DNA of 8,924 bases, taken from positions 1 through 8,924 of the forward strand of contig CALLFD010000243.1 of the NCBI GenBank assembly GCA_937997605.1, given 5' to 3'. Shown here in pieces: positions 6,234-8,924 of this stretch. Position numbers and translations under genes: made by a program. This stretch comes from an uncultured Collinsella sp. Lineage in GTDB: Bacteria; Actinomycetota; Coriobacteriia; Coriobacteriales; Coriobacteriaceae. The first letter of the stretch is position 1, and every line of letters begins with the position of its first letter. The notes beneath the pieces are model-generated. The model made no database searches, had not been told where the DNA came from, and was given only the letters and a program-made list of their open reading frames with translations.

Positions 6234-7595
6234 CTAGACCGGCTTGACCTCCAGCTTTATCCCCTCGGCGCAGGAGTCGCCCAAAACATCCGAAAGGGCC
6301 CAGGTCGCATATAGCGGCAAATAGAGAACTGCTCCGTTGCGCTCAACGTTGCCTCTCGAGAAAACAATCCCGAGCCTTACGCCATATTCAGCCGTATCAA
6401 GCACATGACCGAGCGCGGCGTGCGCGTGGTAATAGGGGCCCGATTTGACCTCGATCGGAACAGCCGTCCCATCCGGTCCATCGACCACAAAGTCCACTTC
6501 ACCGCGCTTTTTTGTCCGATAGTAGTAAAGCTGGCGATTTTGGGCAGCCAGCTGTTGGGCCACCACGTTTTCGTAAATGCCGCCCAGATTGGGCTCCTTG
6601 CTATCAAGATACACCGCTTGGGCGACTCCAACGGGGTAGCGCGCCATCAACATGCCCGTATCCGATTGATATAGCTTGAACTGCGATGGTCGTGCCGTCT
6701 TGAGCAGGGGCGATTTTGGCTCGGTTACGATATCGGCTTTGAGAGCAACGCCGGCATCGACAAGCCATGCAAAATCTCGCTGATACTTCTCGTAGTGCGC
6801 CTTAGGGTCAATGGAATTGAGCACGAAGCGCTTGTTTTCGCCCTCGAGCATAATAGGGAGCTGATCGTAGATGCTCTGCACCTGCAGGGCTCGCCCGCTT
6901 GCATACTTGGAGATATCCCGCCGGTACTGTTCGTTGAGCTCTGACTGCAGCTGACGAACAGAGGCAAGGTCGCCCTGCGTGTCAAGGAAACGTTGCACGA
7001 CCTCCGGCATTCCGCCGACAACGGTATAGGTCCTGAAGTTTGCCATCATCGCGTCATGAATGTAATCAGGAATGGGCCTCTCGCTGATACACGCGTCACG
7101 TATCGCTTGGCGAGCCCCCTCGCTCACCCCGATTGCCCAGCAAAACTCCTCAAAATCGAGCGGGAACATCCTAAGCTCGTGAACATACCCCACGGGATAG
7201 GACCTGACGCCCTTGAACCGAGTCCCGAGCATTGACCCCGAAAACGCCCAGCGGCACCTCCCGTCCTCAACAAGGAACTTTGCCATCGTCATGATGTCGG
7301 GGGCCTCTTGGACCTCATCGATATGCACGAGCGTTTTGCCTGGCGCAATCGACTTTCCCGAAAGAAGCGTCACCCTGCTGATGAAATCATCGGCATCCCG
7401 CGCCTCGAGAAGAGCATCTTTTGCCTGGCGGTTTTCCATGAGGTTAAGCTCGATGTAGGTTGCATGGTTGGCTTTGCCAAATGCGCGAATCGAATAGCTT
7501 TTGCCAATCTGGCGAGAACCCGTAATGAACAAGGCCTTTTGCTCGGAAGACTTCAGCCAACGCTCCAGCTCTGCCGCTATTTTCCTGCGCAGCAT
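6234..7595 (-). CDS. AAA_14 / DUF4143 ATP-binding protein with PD-(D/E)XK-like C-terminus
   Basis: Solitary P-loop ATPase of the AAA_14 plus DUF4143 type, a widespread family without an established function, often found in accessory DNA. In the 453-residue form Walker A is GSRQIGKS (27-34), Walker B is LVHIDEVQ (89-96), and a sensor-like FSGS (118-121) follows. The middle (about 180-330) is the helical DUF4143 region. The C-terminus has YENVVAQQL (341-349), GEVDFVVD (365-372) and PIEVKSG (380-386), the E/D...ExK pattern of PD-(D/E)XK nuclease folds, so a nuclease-like domain is plausible though activity is unproven. Start choice: the ATG at 7595 has GAGGGGG (7599-7605) just upstream, whereas the upstream pair TTG-ATG at 7616/7613 lacks a ribosome binding site. 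The upstream 100 bp are AT-rich with phased repeats, and palindromes flank both ends, suggesting acquisition as a unit. No partner gene is adjacent. Confidence 0.9.
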   Translation of the reverse strand: MLRRKIAAELERWLKSSEQKALFITGSRQIGKSYSIRAFGKANHATYIELNLMENRQAKDALLEARDADDFISRVTLLSGKSIAPGKTLVHIDEVQEAPDIMTMAKFLVEDGRCRWAFSGSMLGTRFKGVRSYPVGYVHELRMFPLDFEEFCWAIGVSEGARQAIRDACISERPIPDYIHDAMMANFRTYTVVGGMPEVVQRFLDTQGDLASVRQLQSELNEQYRRDISKYASGRALQVQSIYDQLPIMLEGENKRFVLNSIDPKAHYEKYQRDFAWLVDAGVALKADIVTEPKSPLLKTARPSQFKLYQSDTGMLMARYPVGVAQAVYLDSKEPNLGGIYENVVAQQLAAQNRQLYYYRTKKRGEVDFVVDGPDGTAVPIEVKSGPYYHAHAALGHVLDTAEYGVRLGIVFSRGNVERNGAVLYLPLYATWALSDVLGDSCAEGIKLEVKPV

Positions 7596-7616
7596 AGGCC
7601 CCCTCGGTGTCATCAA

Positions 7617-7715
7617 ATGAAATGCAACGTTTTATAAGCTTGATTATCGATGAAACGCAGAATTTTTAGAACCTAAAATCGGATGAAATGCAGAGATTTG
7701 AGATTATAAGGAAAA
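7617..7715. repeat. Three direct repeats phased at exactly 33 bp upstream of the ATPase
   Basis: The 10-bp core ATGAAAYGCA occurs at 7617, 7650 and 7683, each exactly 33 bp after the last. The following bases are partly conserved; copies 2 and 3 agree at about 20 of 33 positions by eye. On the minus strand, read toward the ATPase, the motif is TGCRTTTCAT. The array ends 22 bp from the chosen start, so it covers the expected promoter and leader. It looks like an iterated binding site, possibly for autoregulation. Confidence 0.6.
7664..7678. promoter_or_regulatory. Short AT-rich dyad within the ATPase upstream repeats
   Basis: TTTTAG (7664-7669) and CTAAAA (7673-7678) form a perfect inverted repeat with a 3-bp centre, placed inside the second 33-bp unit. 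A TATAAA hexamer reading toward the ATPase lies downstream (complement of 7631-7636) and could be a -10 box, but no good -35 box is seen. Candidate operator or part of a promoter. Confidence 0.3.
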
Positions 7716-7733
7716 GAAGGGACACCACCCGCG

Positions 7734-7766
7734 AATGTAACAAAAGAACTGTCCCTTTGTCACATT
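7734..7766. repeat. 33-bp palindromic repeat, copy 2
   Basis: AATGTAACAAAAGAAC (7734-7749), a central T, then GTCCCTTTGTCACATT (7751-7766) form a dyad matching at 13 of 16 positions. Length, centre and orientation are the same as copy 1 at 6190-6222. It lies 8 nt past the stop codon of the TIGR04076 gene, mirroring the position of copy 1 after the ATPase gene. It has no T tract, so it is not a textbook terminator. Confidence 0.7.
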
Positions 7767-7774
7767 GCGCTCAA

Positions 7775-8104
7775 CTACTCGTCGACGATCTCGGCAAGCC
7801 AGACGTTCAGCGTATCGACTTCGGGGCAGCAGAACTTTGCCGTACCAGGCTCGTTGCCAGGCACGGTTCCGCCATAGCGCAGGATATCGATATAGGGAAA
7901 GCCCACGTGGCAGGCCATGGCGCACATCTTGCCGCGGTCTCGGTCAAAGTCAAAAACGTCGCCCGGCTTGTGACCATGGTGGCAGCGGCACACACCCAGC
8001 TGGTCCACGCAGCTCACGCGGATGCGCGGACGCTTGCCCCGCGGCCCGCCGAGCGGCTTGTTCTCGCCCGCTGCCTCGGTACCGCTCTCGTCGGCGCTAC
8101 TCAT
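7775..8104 (-). CDS. TIGR04076 family protein (Cys-rich, unknown function)
   Basis: Small cytoplasmic protein recognised as the TIGR04076 family, whose function is unknown. The 109 residues begin with a low-complexity charged stretch of about 25; the family-like core then runs from RPRIRVSCVD (25-34) through HKPGDVFDF (45-53) to CCPEV (92-96). It is rich in cysteine and histidine: C32, C39, C41, H42, H43, H45, C61, C65, H66, C92 and C93, which suggests metal or Fe-S binding, though this is inference. The ATG at 8104 is used because it overlaps the end of the kinase gene by 8 nt, a typical translational coupling; the TTG at 8110 is an alternative. The core and ending (LNVWLAEIVDE) are intact. 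Being coupled to pyridoxamine kinase, it may be made in proportion to that enzyme, but no functional link is established. Confidence 0.78.
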   Translation of the reverse strand: MSSADESGTEAAGENKPLGGPRGKRPRIRVSCVDQLGVCRCHHGHKPGDVFDFDRDRGKMCAMACHVGFPYIDILRYGGTVPGNEPGTAKFCCPEVDTLNVWLAEIVDE

Positions 8105-8921
8105 GGTCAATCACATCCAGGCAGGCCTCGATGGGCAGGCCGGCGGACTTGTCCTCCTGGTCGGCATTGCGCTCGATAAGCTCAGCCACCACACGCATGG
8201 CATCGGACGTCGCGCGCTGCAGACTCCAACCTGCCATAACGCGGCCGACGAGCACCGCCGAGAACGTGTCGCCCGTGCCCGGGAAGTAGACCGGAATGAG
8301 CTCAAAGGGAATCGTAAAGTACTCCCCCGCCACATGGTCGTAACCGATAACCGCGTTCGTGCCATTGACTACGGCGCTCGTAATGACCACAGACTTGGCA
8401 CCCAGCTCACGCACGGCGTCCACAAGGACGCGAGCCTCGTCGGGCGTGATTTGCTCGGCCATAGGCGTATCGGTGAGCAGACAGGCCTCGGTGTAGTTGG
8501 GAACTGCGTAGTCTGCGCACTCTAGCAGATGCCGCATAAGGCCAATCGTGGACTCGGGCACGCCCGCATAGAGCTTGCCGTTGTCGCCCATGATGGGGTC
8601 GACGAACACCTTGGTGCCCTTTTGCGCACGGCGGTGGCAAAAGTCCGAGATGATGCGCGTCTCTTCCTCGGTCACGATAAAGCCGGTCGAGATGGCGTCG
8701 AACTCAAAGCCGAGCTCCTCCCAGATGGCGAGGCTCTGGCGCACGTACTCGGTGGTGTCGTGGATGTAGAACTTGGGATAGTTGAGCGTATCGGACACAA
8801 GTGCCGTCGGCAGGTTATGGATACGGTAGCCCATGTGCGACAGCACCGGCAGCATGGCGGAAAGCGCGACCTTGCCGTAGCCGCACATATCGTTAATCAG
8901 CAGCAGCTGAGTATTCTTCAT
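8097..8921 (-). CDS. Pyridoxamine kinase (PdxY/PRK07105-like, ribokinase superfamily)
   Basis: Cytoplasmic vitamin B6 salvage enzyme that phosphorylates pyridoxal, pyridoxamine or pyridoxine at the 5' position with ATP. The 274 residues are normal for the family. The substrate-side motif INDMCGYGKVALSAMLPVLS (9-28) corresponds to the usual ND(M)SG(Y/H)GR stretch. FVDPIMGDNGKLY (106-118) and PNYTEACLLT (141-150) are the ATP-lobe motifs typical of PdxK/PdxY. FPGTGDTFSAVLVG (213-226) holds the anion hole and catalytic Asp218. The ATG at 8921 is 3 nt from the window edge, so its ribosome binding site is outside. It is followed by the TIGR04076 gene, whose start overlaps this stop. A hydroxymethylpyrimidine kinase (ThiD) is the nearest alternative, but the N-terminal motif and length favour pyridoxamine kinase. 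Confidence 0.92.
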   Translation of the reverse strand: MKNTQLLLINDMCGYGKVALSAMLPVLSHMGYRIHNLPTALVSDTLNYPKFYIHDTTEYVRQSLAIWEELGFEFDAISTGFIVTEEETRIISDFCHRRAQKGTKVFVDPIMGDNGKLYAGVPESTIGLMRHLLECADYAVPNYTEACLLTDTPMAEQITPDEARVLVDAVRELGAKSVVITSAVVNGTNAVIGYDHVAGEYFTIPFELIPVYFPGTGDTFSAVLVGRVMAGWSLQRATSDAMRVVAELIERNADQEDKSAGLPIEACLDVIDHE

Positions 8922-8924
8922 GAG

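Noticed and set aside
7596..7616. Seven-residue N-terminal extension of the ATPase from TTG/ATG at 7616/7613
   Set aside because: No ribosome binding site precedes it, while GAGGGGG precedes the ATG at 7595. It remains possible and changes nothing functionally.
7617..7715. CRISPR array or plasmid iterons
   Set aside because: Only three units, with a 10-bp conserved core and partly conserved remainder; no repeat-spacer structure, cas gene or replication initiator nearby.

Overview
The window looks like chromosomal DNA of a fairly GC-rich Gram-positive gut bacterium, most likely class Coriobacteriia (Collinsella or a close relative). This rests on gene content and style: a glv-type alpha-glucoside PTS operon, a PRK07105-type pyridoxamine kinase followed by a TIGR04076 protein, GTG/TTG starts with GGAG-type ribosome binding sites, and dispersed palindromes of the TGTGACAAA/TTTGTCACA type. 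The taxonomic call is inference; no rRNA or marker gene is present.

Layout. Positions 39-1292 (+) encode a 12-helix MFS exporter. It converges on a sugar operon across a 229-bp gap holding two phased palindromes (1379-1438) and a strong hairpin terminator (1455-1491). The sugar operon runs on the minus strand: a GH4 6-phospho-alpha-glucosidase (4492-3167), an 82-bp spacer with a hairpin, then a PTS EIICB permease (3084-1522). A RpiR-family regulator (4791-5540, +) is transcribed divergently. The roughly 300-bp region between them carries two abutting dyads and a leader hairpin. A low-molecular-weight tyrosine phosphatase (5601-6047, +) follows the regulator.

Positions 6048-6233 are repeat-rich: a roughly 70-nt near-perfect hairpin, a third copy of its arm, and a 33-bp palindrome. 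Next on the minus strand is a solitary AAA_14/DUF4143 ATPase with a PD-(D/E)XK-like tail (7595-6234). Its AT-rich upstream region has three direct repeats phased at exactly 33 bp and a short dyad. A second 33-bp palindrome (7734-7766) lies just beyond. The window ends with a minus-strand pair: pyridoxamine kinase (8921-8097) and, overlapping its stop by 8 nt, a Cys-rich TIGR04076 protein (8104-7775).

How the genes work together. The EIICB permease would import and phosphorylate an alpha-glucoside such as maltose. The GH4 enzyme would cleave the 6-phospho sugar to glucose 6-phosphate plus glucose. The RpiR protein, with a sugar-phosphate-binding SIS domain, would sense the product. This matches the glvA-glvR-glvC logic of Bacillus subtilis. 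No EIIA domain is encoded here, so that function must come from elsewhere. The kinase pair is a vitamin B6 salvage unit with a partner of unknown function. The ATPase and its repeats look like an acquired or mobile-like module and are the least explained part of the window. I see no clearly new multi-gene system; the most unusual signals are the 33-bp-phased repeats and the paired palindromes around the ATPase.
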